64,000 nucleotides of DNA from Oscillospiraceae bacterium (GCA_017550645.1 JAFZOI010000013.1:124001-188000), one strand, 5' to 3'; shown: positions 24,128 through 33,108, counted from the first letter of the stretch. Notes: generated by a model not told the origin, from the letters alone. Made by a program: numbers and translations.

Positions 24128-24161
24128 ATAAAAGTTCGGAGCTCTTCCGAACTTTTATCTT
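24128..24161 (+). terminator. Terminator of the ferredoxin gene
   Basis: ATAAAAGTTCGGA and TCCGAACTTTTAT arms with a 5-base loop, followed by CTTT. Confidence 0.9.
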
Positions 24162-24205
24162 TATTTCCCGGAAAAACTCCGGGTAAGACCGATCGGAGGC
24201 GCGCT

Positions 24206-24862
24206 TTGGCCGAGGAGATATATAAGGGCGGCCCGCTCTATCAGCACGCGGAGGGCGTATTCAAGCCGGGAGCCGATTCCATGCTGCCGGCCGGATTCGT
24301 GCGCCTCGGCAGGATCAGGCGGTTTTGCGACGTCGGCTGCGGCGGGGGCGTCATAACCCTCATGCTGCTTGCGCGCGCGCCGGGAGCCGAGGCCGTCGCG
24401 ATCGACATCTCCGGGCCGGCGGCCAAGCTCTGCCGGGAAAACCTCGCGCTAAACTCCATGCAAGCGAACGTCATCTGCGCCGACGTCCGACGATACAAGA
24501 GCATTTTCGAGGCCGGCTCCTTTGATCTGGTCGTCTCCAATCCCCCGTATTTCGTTCCCGGGCGCGGCAGGCCCTCGAAGGAGACTTTTGAAAACGCCGC
24601 AAGGGCCGAGACCTCTCTGTCTCTGCGCGAGCTCTGCGAGGCGGCGGCGTACATGCTGCGAAACGGCGGCAGATTCTGCGTGGTATACAGGCCCGAAAGG
24701 CTGAGCGAGCTTTTCTGCGCCATGACGGAGCGCGGCATAGAGCCGAAGCGGCTTCAGATGTGCGCGGCCTCGTACGACGCCGCCCCCTCCCTCGTTCTCG
24801 TCGAGGGAGTGCGCGGCGGAGCTCCGGGGCTGAAGACGGAAAAGCCCCTGATCATAAAATGA
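24206..24862 (+). CDS. tRNA1(Val) (adenine-N6)-methyltransferase-like protein (YabB/TrmN6)
   Basis: 218 residues from TTG 24206, with GGAGG six bases upstream. A class I methyltransferase fold with FCDVGCGGGVITLML (SAM site), AIDISGPAAKLCREN and the catalytic SNPPYFVPG for an exocyclic amine. Size and the following rsmI gene match Bacillus yabB-rsmI order. It probably methylates A37 of a valine tRNA, although other adenine targets cannot be excluded. The gap to rsmI is 16 bases. Confidence 0.88.
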   Translation: MAEEIYKGGPLYQHAEGVFKPGADSMLPAGFVRLGRIRRFCDVGCGGGVITLMLLARAPGAEAVAIDISGPAAKLCRENLALNSMQANVICADVRRYKSIFEAGSFDLVVSNPPYFVPGRGRPSKETFENAARAETSLSLRELCEAAAYMLRNGGRFCVVYRPERLSELFCAMTERGIEPKRLQMCAASYDAAPSLVLVEGVRGGAPGLKTEKPLIIK

Positions 24863-24878
24863 CCCTACGGAGGAAATA

Positions 24879-25721
24879 ATGGCAGGAACTCTTTACCTCG
24901 TGCCGACCCCGCTCGGCAACCTCGGAGACATAAGCAAAAGGCAGGCCGAGACTCTCGCCTCGGTCGATTTCATCGCGGCCGAGGATACCAGAGTCAGCAT
25001 AAAGCTCCTCAATCATCTGAATATAAAAAAGCCGATGCTGAGCTATCACGAGCACAACAAGGCGGGCGGCGGCGTCCGCATACTCGACAGGCTCCTCGCG
25101 GGAGAAAGCTGCGCTCTCGTGACCGACGCCGGGACCCCCGCGATAAGCGATCCAGGCGAGGACCTCGTGCGCCTCGCCGCTGAAAGCGGCGTCACGGTCG
25201 TCTCCATTCCCGGCCCCTGCGCGGCGATTACCGCGCTGGCAGCCTCCGGCATGCCGACGGGGCGCTTTACGTTCGAGGGGTTTCTCTCCGTGGCAGGCAA
25301 GAGCCGCCGCGAAAGGCTCGAGGAGCTCAAAGACGAGCGCCGCACGATGGTCTTCTATGAAGCTCCGCACAAGCTTGTAGGCACGCTCGAGGACATGCTC
25401 GCGGCGTGGGGAGACCGCGCGCTTTGCATTGCGCGCGAAATGACGAAGCTCAACGAGGAGATCGTCCGCACCACTCTGTCCGGAGCGCTCGCGGTTTATA
25501 AAGAGACTGCTCCGAGGGGCGAATTCGTCCTGATAATAGCGGGAGCCGAGCCTGAGACGCCGAAGGCGACCATGGATCAGGCGCTTGCGCGTGTCGAAGC
25601 GCTCCGCGCGGAAGGCATGCGTCTTAAGGAAGCCTCCAGAGCCGCCGCCGCGGAGACCGGCCTATCCAGAAACGAAATATACAATGCCGCCCTCCGGGAG
25701 ACCGGGGACGGCATCGAATAG
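24879..25721 (+). CDS. rsmI: 16S rRNA (cytidine-1402-2'-O)-methyltransferase RsmI
   Basis: 280 residues. Tetrapyrrole-methylase fold with LYLVPTPLGNLGDISKRQ, DFIAAEDTRVS, SYHEHNKAGGG, LVTDAGTPAISDPGEDLV and IPGPCAAITALAASGMPTGRFTFEGF, all family signatures. It 2'-O-methylates C1402 in the 16S decoding centre. The C-terminal part after residue 225 is a helical, Ala/Arg-rich extension. It is the second gene of a two-gene unit. Confidence 0.96.
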   Translation: MAGTLYLVPTPLGNLGDISKRQAETLASVDFIAAEDTRVSIKLLNHLNIKKPMLSYHEHNKAGGGVRILDRLLAGESCALVTDAGTPAISDPGEDLVRLAAESGVTVVSIPGPCAAITALAASGMPTGRFTFEGFLSVAGKSRRERLEELKDERRTMVFYEAPHKLVGTLEDMLAAWGDRALCIAREMTKLNEEIVRTTLSGALAVYKETAPRGEFVLIIAGAEPETPKATMDQALARVEALRAEGMRLKEASRAAAAETGLSRNEIYNAALRETGDGIE

Positions 25722-25745
25722 ACCCTGTTATCTTTTCGGTGCGGC

Positions 25746-26996
25746 TCAGCCGCCCAGATGATTGCGCAGGTAGTCGGCCCAACGGTTGTAGCCGGAGGTA
25801 TTCAGATGCACGCCGTCCCAGCCTTTGTAAGTCAAAGGCAGATACCCCTCGGCGTCCGCGAGGCATTCGTAGACATTGACGAACATGCAGTTTTTATCCC
25901 GCGCAAGCTGAGCGAGCGCGGCGTTTTTTGTCTGTATGGTATATATGCTGAAGCCCTCCGCCGACTTTTGCTTCGTGACGGGCAGGATGGACTGGATGCA
26001 TATCTCGATATCCGGGCGCACGGCGCGTATGGCGTCGATGAGCGCGGAGTAATTGGCGATATAGGTCTCTGTGGAAAAGCCGAGCTCGTTTATGCCGAGC
26101 AGGATTATGACGCGCTCCCAGTTTCGGGACGTGAGCGCCGCGTTGAACGTGCGCGATACTCCGTCGTTCAGGCATTTGAGCGTCTTTGAACGAATATTCC
26201 AGCAGCCGCAGCCGTCGTAATAGAAATACGTCGGGGTCTTGAGATCGCTGTAGCCTCCGAGGCCGCAGGTCAGCGAGTCGCCGAGGAACATCGTATTTGC
26301 AAACCACTCGTCGTCGAGCGGAGTGAGGACGGGCTGCTCGGGCTCGGGCTCCGGCTCCGGCTGGTGAGGCGACTTGCCGTCTATGAGCCTTTCCTCGGTC
26401 AGGAGCATGCGCATGACGATAGTCGCCGCCTGAGCGCGCGTGAGCTCGAGGTCTCCCTTATAGGAGCCTTTTTCGTCGCAGCCGCCTATAACGCCGGCGG
26501 AATAGACCGTCTTGACGGCGGCCACATATTCCTCCGGTATCGCGTCAAAGTCGCCTATGCGCGCGGAGACCTCGTCGGGAACGGCGATATCCTCGCCCAT
26601 GATGTTTATCATGACGGCGCTTATTATAGCGGCGACCTTATACCTGCTGATCTTGTCATACATTTCGTCCGCGGAAACGAGCTCCTCGGTCACGACGCCG
26701 TGGTCAAGGGCGGCGGCATAGAATCTCGCGCCCCAGCTCTCGTCTTCCCCCTGAGGGGCTATCTCTTCGGGATAGAACGTCATGCCGAGTATCTTGAGGA
26801 GCTGAGCCGCCTCAAGCGTGTCGTCGGGGCCGAACGTCCCGTCGCCGTAGCCGTCGATGGTCCCCATCTCGGAGAGCATCTCGACGGGCTGAGCGTACCA
26901 TGCGTTCTCGGGAACGTCGGAAAAAGATGCGAAGGCCTGTATTGATAGCGCCAACGCTATGACTGCGGCGCAAACGATCTTGAGAGCAGACTTCAT
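25746..26996 (-). CDS. Secreted SLH-domain SGNH/GDSL hydrolase
   Basis: 416 residues. Signal peptide 1-23 (IQAFA), then three S-layer-homology-like repeats (about 24-192, first FSDVPENAWYAQPVEMLSEMG with GYGDGTFGPDDTL), a short Pro/Glu linker (about 199-211) and an SGNH hydrolase domain (about 218-416): MFLGDSLTCGLGGY (nucleophile Ser), ILLGINELGF (Asn block) and WDGVHLNTSGYNRWA (Asp-x-x-His). SLH repeats usually bind pyruvylated wall polymer. The enzyme probably de-acylates a wall or dietary carbohydrate at the cell surface. Confidence 0.92.
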   Translation of the reverse strand: MKSALKIVCAAVIALALSIQAFASFSDVPENAWYAQPVEMLSEMGTIDGYGDGTFGPDDTLEAAQLLKILGMTFYPEEIAPQGEDESWGARFYAAALDHGVVTEELVSADEMYDKISRYKVAAIISAVMINIMGEDIAVPDEVSARIGDFDAIPEEYVAAVKTVYSAGVIGGCDEKGSYKGDLELTRAQAATIVMRMLLTEERLIDGKSPHQPEPEPEPEQPVLTPLDDEWFANTMFLGDSLTCGLGGYSDLKTPTYFYYDGCGCWNIRSKTLKCLNDGVSRTFNAALTSRNWERVIILLGINELGFSTETYIANYSALIDAIRAVRPDIEICIQSILPVTKQKSAEGFSIYTIQTKNAALAQLARDKNCMFVNVYECLADAEGYLPLTYKGWDGVHLNTSGYNRWADYLRNHLGG

Positions 26997-27048
26997 AATA
27001 TATCGACCTTTTCGATCGGCGCGGCCTCGCGGCCTGCCGGAGAATTTG

Positions 27049-27077
27049 TTGAGAAATCGGTTTTTTTAGTATATAAT
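27049..27077 (+). promoter_or_regulatory. Sigma-A promoter of dnaE
   Basis: TTGAGA (27049-27054), 17 bases, TATAAT (27072-27077). A small TGTGGA/TCCACA hairpin (27104-27122) lies in the leader and its right arm TTTTCCACA is one base off a DnaA box. Confidence 0.7.
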
Positions 27078-27139
27078 AAACATATTCGAATATCAACCTT
27101 CATTGTGGAGTTATTTTCCACAAAGATCGGAGCGTTTTC

Positions 27140-30100
27140 ATGTCTTTCGTCCATCTTCATGTACACAGCGAATATTCGCTGCTCGACGGCGCGTGCCGCA
27201 TCGAGCGGCTGGTCTCGCGCGCCAAGGAGCTCGGGCAGACCGCCGTCGCGGTGACGGATCACGGCGTCATGTACGGGGCGATAGACTTCTATAAAGAGGC
27301 GAAGAAGCAGGGCGTCAAGCCCATCATCGGCTGCGAGATATACGTCGCGCCGCGCCGCGCCGCCGACAAGGAGCGCGGCATAGACAACAAGTATTATCAC
27401 CTTATCCTGCTGTGCAAAAACATGACCGGGTACAAAAACCTCTGCTACATGGTCAGCACGGGCTTTACCGAGGGCTTCTACGTCAAGCCGAGAGTCGACA
27501 AGGAGCTCTTCAAGACGCATCACGAGGGCCTTATCGCCCTCTCGGCCTGCCTTTCCGGCGAGATACCGAAGCTCATCGCCTCGGGCGAATACGACGCGGC
27601 AAAGGCGCGCGCGCTCGAGATGCGCGAGATATTCGGCGAGGACAGCTTCTATCTCGAGCTGCAGGACCATACCGCCGGCACGAACGAGACCTCCGAGGAC
27701 GCGGAGCGCCTGCGCGACGAGCAGCACGCCGTCAACACCGCGCTGATGCGCATATCCGCGGAAACGGGCATCCCTCTCGTCGTCACCAACGACGCGCATT
27801 ATATAGCGCGGGAGGACGCTTATGCGCAGGACGTTCTGATGTGCATTCAGACGCAGAAGACTCTCGACGATACGGACCGGATGAAGTATCCGACAAATGA
27901 ATTCTACGTCAAGTCCGAGGAAGAAATGCGCGCGCTCTTCCCGAATTACCCGGAGGCAGCGGACAATACCGTCAGGATAGCGGACATGTGCGAGCTCGAA
28001 TTCGAGTTCAACAACTATCACCTTCCGGAATTCGCCCTCCCCGAAGGCGAGACGAGCAGCGGATACCTGCGCAAGCTCTGCTTCAAGGGCCTCGCGGAGA
28101 GATTCGACGCCGCCCGCGCAAAGGAGCTCGAGCCGAGGCTCGAATACGAGCTCGGGGTCATCGACAAAATGGGCTTCAGCGAATACTTCCTCATCGTCTC
28201 AGACTTCATAGGCTTTGCCAAAAGCTCGGGCATCCCCGTCGGGCCCGGGCGCGGCAGCGCGGCGGCCAGTCTCGTCGCCTACTGCCTGAACATAACCGAC
28301 GTCGATCCCATCAAATATGCGCTCTATTTCGAGCGATTCCTGAATCCCGAGCGCGTCAGCATGCCGGATATAGACATCGATTTCTGCGTCAACCGTCGCG
28401 GCGAGGTCATAGATTATGTCAACCGAAAGTACGGGTCGGACCACGTCGCGCAGATAGTCACCTTCGGCACGATGGCCGCGCGCGGCGCCATACGCGACGT
28501 GGCGCGCGTCATGGGCATGACCTACGCCGAGGCGGACAACGCCGCAAAGCTCGTTCCCGCGACGCTGAACATAACTCTGGACAAGGCTCTCGAGCTCTCC
28601 AAGCCGCTGCGCGACCTATATGAGAGCGACGCGCGCATGAAAACCATGCTCGATACGGCGAGGGCCATAGAGGGCATGCCGAGGCACGCTTCGACGCACG
28701 CCGCCGGCGTCGTCATAACGCGAAGGCCGGTCTACGAGTACGTGCCGCTCGCCAAGAACGAGGACGTCACCGTCACGCAGTACTCGATGACGACGCTCGA
28801 GGAGCTCGGTCTGCTGAAGATGGACTTTCTCGGTCTGCGCAACCTTACAGTTCTTTACGAGGCGGTCGAGCTCGTCAAAAAGAGCGTCCCCGACTTTGAC
28901 CTGAAGAAGATCCCCGACGACGATCAAGCCGTATTCGATATGCTCTCGGCCGGCAAGACGACGGGCGTCTTCCAGATGGAGAGCACCGGCATGACGGGCG
29001 TCTGCGTCGGGCTCAAGCCCGGAAGTCTGGAGGACATCTCGGCCATCATCGCGCTTTACAGGCCCGGTCCGATGGATTCCATCCCCCGCTTCATAGACAG
29101 GCGCAACCATCCCGAACACATAACCTACAGACACGAGATGCTCCGCGATATCCTCGACGTCACGTACGGGTGCATCGTCTATCAGGAGCAGGTCATACAG
29201 ATATTCCGCAAGCTCGGCGGCTTCTCGGCCGGGCAGGCGGACATGATACGCCGCGCCATCTCCAAGAAGAAGGAGGCGCAGATCCTCAAGGAGCGCGAAT
29301 CCTTCATTCACGGCGATCCCGAGCGCGGCATTCCCGGCGCGGTGGCAAACGGCATCCCGGAGAAGACGGCAAACGAGATCTACGACGAGATCGTCGACTT
29401 CGCGAGCTATGCCTTCAATAAGGCGCACAGCGTCTGCTACGCCGTCATCGCCTACCAGACGGCGTACCTCAAGTGCCACTATCCGAAAGAATACATGGCC
29501 GCCCTGCTCTCCTCCGTGCTCGGAGTGACGAACAAGACCGCAGAATACATCTCCGACTGCCGCGCCAACGGCATCCCCGTCCTGCCGCCGAACGTCAACG
29601 CCTCCGGCGAGGGCTTTACCGTCACGGAGGGCGGGATACGCTTCGGCCTCGCGGCCGTCAAGAGCATAGGCAAGGGCTTTATAAAGAACCTCGTCGCCGA
29701 GCGGGAGGCCAACGGCCCCTACACCTCGCTGGCAGACTTCTGCGAGCGCATGTACGGCACGGAGCTCAATAAGCGGAGCGTGGAAAACCTCATCAAATCC
29801 GGCGCGTTCGATTCTCTCGGCGCGACGCGCAGTTCCATGCTTCAGGGCTTCGAATCCGTCATGGACGGCGTTGGCTCCGACCGTCGCAGGAACATCGAGG
29901 GGCAGTTCGACCTCTTCGGGGGCGGCAGCGAGGAGAGCTTTTCGGCAGTCCTCCCCGACATCCCCGAGCTCCCGCCGAGAAAGCTTCTCGAGCTCGAGAA
30001 GGATGCGACGGGGCTCTACCTCTCCGGCCATCCGATGGATGAATACAGAGCCGCCGCGAACAAGGGCGGCGCCGTCCCCATATCGCGCATCGTCGCCTCC

Positions 30101-30676
30101 TTCGGCGAGGACGCGACGGGCGAATACTCCGACGACGACTTTGTCACCATCGCGGGCATCGTCAGCTCCGTCAAGACCAAGACGACGAAAAACAACTCTC
30201 TCATGGCCTACGTCACGCTCGAGGACGACACGGGCGCAACGGAGCTGCTCGTATTCCAGCAGCTGCTGAACCAGCGCGGGTCGCTGCTGAGCGGTGATAA
30301 GGCGATATTCGTGACGGGCCGCATCTCCGTACGCGACGAGAAGGAGCCGCAGATCATGGCGGAGTCCATCCGCGGGATAGACGAGGCTCCCGGCGGCGAC
30401 TTCCGCGCTCCGGCCCCGAAACGGTCCCCCGCTCCGGCGGCCGAACCAGTCCCGGAAAAGCCGTCGCAGCGCACGCTGTGGCTGAAGTTCGGCACGGAGA
30501 GTTCAAAGGATTACGAGTATCTCAAAAAAGTCCTCGTCATGTTCCCCGGTACCGAGCGCGTCGTCTGCTACTTCGCGGATTCCGGCAAAAAGCTCGCCTC
30601 GGCGTGCCTCGTGCACGAGGCTCTCGTCGACGAGATGCGCGGGAGGCTCGGCGAAGCGAACGTCGTCGTCAAATAA
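27140..30676 (+). CDS. dnaE: DNA polymerase III alpha subunit, DnaE type
   Basis: 1178 residues. The N-terminal PHP domain starts FVHLHVHSEYSLLDGACRI and includes VTDHGVMYGAIDFYKEAK. The polymerase active site has PVGPGRGSAAASLVAYCL and PDIDIDFCVNRRGEVI. Later come the helix-hairpin-helix, the tandem-clamp region and an OB fold (about 1000-1085, VTIAGIVSSVKTKTTKN). The PHP His residues (HLHVHSE) are kept, so it may have metal-dependent activity. In Firmicutes with PolC, DnaE extends primers; in others it is the main replicase. Only DnaE is in this window, so its role here is open. Confidence 0.97.
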   Translation: MSFVHLHVHSEYSLLDGACRIERLVSRAKELGQTAVAVTDHGVMYGAIDFYKEAKKQGVKPIIGCEIYVAPRRAADKERGIDNKYYHLILLCKNMTGYKNLCYMVSTGFTEGFYVKPRVDKELFKTHHEGLIALSACLSGEIPKLIASGEYDAAKARALEMREIFGEDSFYLELQDHTAGTNETSEDAERLRDEQHAVNTALMRISAETGIPLVVTNDAHYIAREDAYAQDVLMCIQTQKTLDDTDRMKYPTNEFYVKSEEEMRALFPNYPEAADNTVRIADMCELEFEFNNYHLPEFALPEGETSSGYLRKLCFKGLAERFDAARAKELEPRLEYELGVIDKMGFSEYFLIVSDFIGFAKSSGIPVGPGRGSAAASLVAYCLNITDVDPIKYALYFERFLNPERVSMPDIDIDFCVNRRGEVIDYVNRKYGSDHVAQIVTFGTMAARGAIRDVARVMGMTYAEADNAAKLVPATLNITLDKALELSKPLRDLYESDARMKTMLDTARAIEGMPRHASTHAAGVVITRRPVYEYVPLAKNEDVTVTQYSMTTLEELGLLKMDFLGLRNLTVLYEAVELVKKSVPDFDLKKIPDDDQAVFDMLSAGKTTGVFQMESTGMTGVCVGLKPGSLEDISAIIALYRPGPMDSIPRFIDRRNHPEHITYRHEMLRDILDVTYGCIVYQEQVIQIFRKLGGFSAGQADMIRRAISKKKEAQILKERESFIHGDPERGIPGAVANGIPEKTANEIYDEIVDFASYAFNKAHSVCYAVIAYQTAYLKCHYPKEYMAALLSSVLGVTNKTAEYISDCRANGIPVLPPNVNASGEGFTVTEGGIRFGLAAVKSIGKGFIKNLVAEREANGPYTSLADFCERMYGTELNKRSVENLIKSGAFDSLGATRSSMLQGFESVMDGVGSDRRRNIEGQFDLFGGGSEESFSAVLPDIPELPPRKLLELEKDATGLYLSGHPMDEYRAAANKGGAVPISRIVASFGEDATGEYSDDDFVTIAGIVSSVKTKTTKNNSLMAYVTLEDDTGATELLVFQQLLNQRGSLLSGDKAIFVTGRISVRDEKEPQIMAESIRGIDEAPGGDFRAPAPKRSPAPAAEPVPEKPSQRTLWLKFGTESSKDYEYLKKVLVMFPGTERVVCYFADSGKKLASACLVHEALVDEMRGRLGEANVVVK

Positions 30677-30687
30677 GCAAAAAAAGA

Positions 30688-30726
30688 ACGCGCCGCAGGT
30701 CTTCAGACTTGCGGCGCGTGTTTTTG
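30688..30726. terminator. Bidirectional terminator between dnaE and rpsR
   Basis: ACGCGCCGCAGGTC with GACTTGCGGCGCGT, a 14-bp stem with one G-T pair and a 4-base loop; A and T runs on the two sides. Confidence 0.9.
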
Positions 30727-30730
30727 TCCG

Positions 30731-30979
30731 TCAATCCGTAACGTACGGAAGAAGGGCGATCTGGCGGGCTCTCTTGATAGCCTCGGTGAGCTGGCGCTGA
30801 TGCATCGCGCAGGTACCGGTGGTCCTGCGGGGAAGGATCTTGCTGCGCTCGGAGAGGTAGCGGCGGAGCTTCGCCGTGTCTTTATAGTCGATATGCGTGG
30901 CCTTATCTACGCAGAACTGGCAGACCTTCCTGCGCTTGTGGCCGCCGCGGTTGACCTTGTTGTCACGCTCTTGTGCCAT
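30731..30979 (-). CDS. rpsR: Ribosomal protein S18, zinc-binding form
   Basis: 82 residues. The core [37 protein letters not shown] and the end RQIALLPYV are standard S18. It also has CQFC (about 20-23) and CAMH (about 57-60), a CxxC plus CxxH set typical of the zinc-binding C+ paralogue; the Bacillus protein lacks these. It pairs with S6 on the small-subunit platform. Last gene of rpsF-ssb-rpsR. Confidence 0.96.
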   Translation of the reverse strand: MAQERDNKVNRGGHKRRKVCQFCVDKATHIDYKDTAKLRRYLSERSKILPRRTTGTCAMHQRQLTEAIKRARQIALLPYVTD

Positions 30980-31005
30980 TAGTCTGACCTCCTGTCAAAT
31001 TTAGA

Positions 31006-31434
31006 TCAAAACGGAAGTTCCCCGTCGTCCTCGAGCGCGGTGAAGCCCTGCTCGATCGGGGGGACGCTGTAAGCTTCTGAATAGTCGCTGTCGGGCGCGC
31101 TGTCACGGTTCCTCTTGCCCTCGGCAAAGTAGACGTTTTCAGCCACGACCTCGGCGCTGCGGCGCTTTCCGCCGTCTCTGTCAGTCCAATCGCGGATCTG
31201 CAGGCGGCCGGAAACGGCGACGAGCTGACCCTTGGTGAAGTAGCGCGAGACGAAATCGGCCGTCGAGCGCCATGCGACTATGTCAATGTAATCCGTCTGC
31301 TTCTGACCGCCGTCCTTGGAGGAATAATCCCTCTCGACGGCGAGCGAGAAGCTCGCGACGGAAGTCCCCTGCTGCGTGTGGCGCAGTTCGGGGTCTCTTG
31401 TAAGACGACCCATGAGAACGATGTGATTAAGCAT
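31006..31434 (-). CDS. ssb: Single-stranded DNA-binding protein
   Basis: 142 residues. OB fold with LNHIVLMGRLTRDPELRHTQQG, FSLAVERDY, DYIDIVAWRSTADFVSRYFTKGQLVAV and a C-terminal acidic tip DDGELPF, which recruits partner repair proteins. The middle tail is short and polar. The gene lies between rpsF and rpsR, the conserved bacterial order, 13 bases after rpsF (GGAGG before ATG). Confidence 0.97.
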   Translation of the reverse strand: MLNHIVLMGRLTRDPELRHTQQGTSVASFSLAVERDYSSKDGGQKQTDYIDIVAWRSTADFVSRYFTKGQLVAVSGRLQIRDWTDRDGGKRRSAEVVAENVYFAEGKRNRDSAPDSDYSEAYSVPPIEQGFTALEDDGELPF

Positions 31435-31447
31435 TTATTCGCCCTCC

Positions 31448-31744
31448 TCAGTCTTCAACGACGGTGATCAGAGAACGCATGACGTTCTCGGTGATACCGA
31501 GCACGCGCTCGAGCTCCGCGGGGAAATCGGGCGCAGAGGTGAACTTCGCGAGAACGTAGTAGCCTTCGGGCATATCGTCGATAAGATACGCCAGACGCTG
31601 CTTGCCGATCTCCTGAAGCTCGTTGAGCGTTCCGTTCGCCTCGATAAGAGACTTGAACTTCTCAACAATCGCGGCCGTATCCTCCTCGGAAATGGTCGCG
31701 TTGATGATGAACATCACCTCATAGTTATCCGTGATCTTAGCCAT
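31448..31744 (-). CDS. rpsF: Ribosomal protein S6
   Basis: 98 residues from ATG 31744, behind AAGGAGG; a frame to 31798 would run through the leader. The sequence NYEVMFIINATISEEDTAA, the motif GKQRLAYLIDDMPEGYYVLAKF and the end ENVMRSLITVVED match S6. It binds S18 on the ribosome and, in Firmicutes, the S6:S18 complex represses its own operon through a leader hairpin. Confidence 0.96.
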   Translation of the reverse strand: MAKITDNYEVMFIINATISEEDTAAIVEKFKSLIEANGTLNELQEIGKQRLAYLIDDMPEGYYVLAKFTSAPDFPAELERVLGITENVMRSLITVVED

Positions 31745-31771
31745 TTCTTTGCACCTCCTTCTGGACTGATG

Positions 31772-31825
31772 GCCCGTCCTTGGCATTACGGCGGGCAAGA
31801 AGTTGTATATTCGCCCATAATGGGC
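31772..31825 (-). promoter_or_regulatory. Candidate S6:S18 autoregulatory leader
   Basis: The transcript begins near 31825. GCCCATTATGGGC (31825-31813) and GCCC-GCCG...GGAC-GGGC (31796-31772) can form two stems; the second carries a GCCG stretch beside the stem, reminiscent of the CCG bulge of the known S6 leader motif. The structure was judged by eye. Confidence 0.4.
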
Positions 31826-31831
31826 TTAATT

Positions 31832-31859
31832 ATTATACACGTTTTCGAAGCGTTGTCAA
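31832..31859 (-). promoter_or_regulatory. Sigma-A promoter of rpsF-ssb-rpsR
   Basis: Minus strand TTGACA (31859-31854), 16 bases, TATAAT (31837-31832). It overlaps the 3' end of queT. Confidence 0.85.
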
Positions 31860-32407
31860 CGTTTATTTTCAATCCTGCTGAGGCCGCGCTTTCCGCCGAG
31901 GTTCTCGACCATTTTGCGAAATACGTTCACGCGCGGCAGAAGGTACATAAGCGGCAGGCCGATTATGAAGAGCACGGCCGCCTCTCCCGCGAACACCTCC
32001 AGCGCGAACAGCGGGAAGGACGCCGCGAAAGCGTCCGGCGTCAGCACCTTCGCGAGAACGGCGCCGACGATAAGCCCGTTGGCGACGGCGGGCGGCAGAC
32101 AGGCGAGCGGCTTATTCGGGATCAGCGAGGTCGCGACGCCGGCGATGAGCGTCGCGAGAGAGCCGAATACGACGTCGAGCATGCCGTTGCCGCCTATGAG
32201 ATTGGCGACTACGCACCCGACGACGAGGCCCCACGTCGAGCTTGGGATGAAAAACGGCAGTATGCAGAGCACCTCGGAAATGCGAAACTGCACGGGCCCG
32301 TAGCTTATGGGGGCGAGCACGAGCGTCAGCGCGGCGTAGAGCGCAGCAACGACGGCGGCGAACGTCATTCGCCTCAGGTGTACGTTTACGTTGGAATTAG
32401 CGTTCAT
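31856..32407 (-). CDS. queT: QueT family queuosine-precursor transporter
   Basis: 183 residues from ATG 32407, overlapping the queH stop by 4 bases. Five to six membrane helices; motifs VAALYAALTLVLAPISYGPVQFRISEVLCILP and WGLVVGCVVANLIGG are characteristic of QueT. This is the substrate-binding S component of an ECF transporter for preQ0/preQ1 or queuine-type compounds. The energising module is not in the window. Genes queT and queH together mean this organism salvages and finishes queuosine for the tRNA wobble base. No preQ1 riboswitch is visible upstream. Confidence 0.92.
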   Translation of the reverse strand: MNANSNVNVHLRRMTFAAVVAALYAALTLVLAPISYGPVQFRISEVLCILPFFIPSSTWGLVVGCVVANLIGGNGMLDVVFGSLATLIAGVATSLIPNKPLACLPPAVANGLIVGAVLAKVLTPDAFAASFPLFALEVFAGEAAVLFIIGLPLMYLLPRVNVFRKMVENLGGKRGLSRIENKR

Positions 32408-33015
32408 GGTTCGTTCCTTTCGTCGCCGGGAGCGAGCCTGCAGCCGCACCAGCTTTGTCTGTATATCCCGTATTCGCGGCACAGCTCGATGCTGCGCAGA
32501 TAGCCGCCGCGCTTTTTGAAGTCGCAGGGCAGCCAGCGGACGGAGCGCGAGGCGGCCTCCCTTTCCCCTATCTCATTGATGAGCTCGGCGTTTTTATGCG
32601 GGCTTATGGTCAGCGTCGTAGTGAAATAGTCGTACCCGCCCTCAAGGCAGAGCTCTGCGGCCTTGCCGAGCCGCAGGGAAAAGCATATCGGGCAGCGCGC
32701 GCCGCCCTCGGGCTCGCCTTCCCTGCCGCGGACGGCCTCGAGGAATACCTCTTCCTCCCGCGGACCTTCGATGAGCTTCACGCCCGAGGCGCATGGCATG
32801 ACGGCAAGGAGCTTATGCAGAGCCTCGAGCCGGCGGTCATACTCCCAGGCGGGCATGATGTTGGGGTTATAGAAAAAGAGGTCTATATCGAAATAAGCCG
32901 TCAGATATTCGAGAACGTAGCTCGAGCATGGCGCGCAGCAGGCGTGCAGGAGCAGCCTCGGACGTTTCTCCCCGAGGCCCTCGATGATCTTATCAAGTTC
33001 GAGCTGATAGTTCAT
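32404..33015 (-). CDS. queH: Epoxyqueuosine reductase QueH
   Basis: 203 residues from ATG 33015 (GGAGG eight bases upstream). The QueH (DUF208) metal site is visible: LLLHACCAPCSSYVLEYL near the N terminus, RCPICFSLRLGKAA in the middle and SWCGCRLA at the end. It is the non-cobalamin enzyme that reduces epoxyqueuosine to queuosine in tRNA, replacing QueG. It is coupled to queT. Confidence 0.95.
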   Translation of the reverse strand: MNYQLELDKIIEGLGEKRPRLLLHACCAPCSSYVLEYLTAYFDIDLFFYNPNIMPAWEYDRRLEALHKLLAVMPCASGVKLIEGPREEEVFLEAVRGREGEPEGGARCPICFSLRLGKAAELCLEGGYDYFTTTLTISPHKNAELINEIGEREAASRSVRWLPCDFKKRGGYLRSIELCREYGIYRQSWCGCRLAPGDERNEP

Positions 33016-33079
33016 TCCCGTTTCCTCCGCACGTATCATATCATAATATTTCTTAATTGCAACAGTTTACAGTATATAC

Positions 33080-33108
33080 TTGAATTGGATATTGCCGAGT
33101 AGTAAAAT
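33080..33108 (+). promoter_or_regulatory. Sigma-A promoter of mfd
   Basis: TTGAAT (33080-33085), 17 bases, TAAAAT (33103-33108). In the other direction TTGCAA-16-TATGAT upstream of queH is a weaker candidate. Confidence 0.6.

Noticed and set aside
28616..30031. 471-residue minus-strand frame inside dnaE
   Set aside because: Shadow frame; no start signal and no domain, while dnaE is intact across the same region.
33016..33079. preQ1 riboswitch upstream of queH-queT
   Set aside because: No CTA...CTAA-type or related core found; the stretch is AT-rich with only weak promoters.
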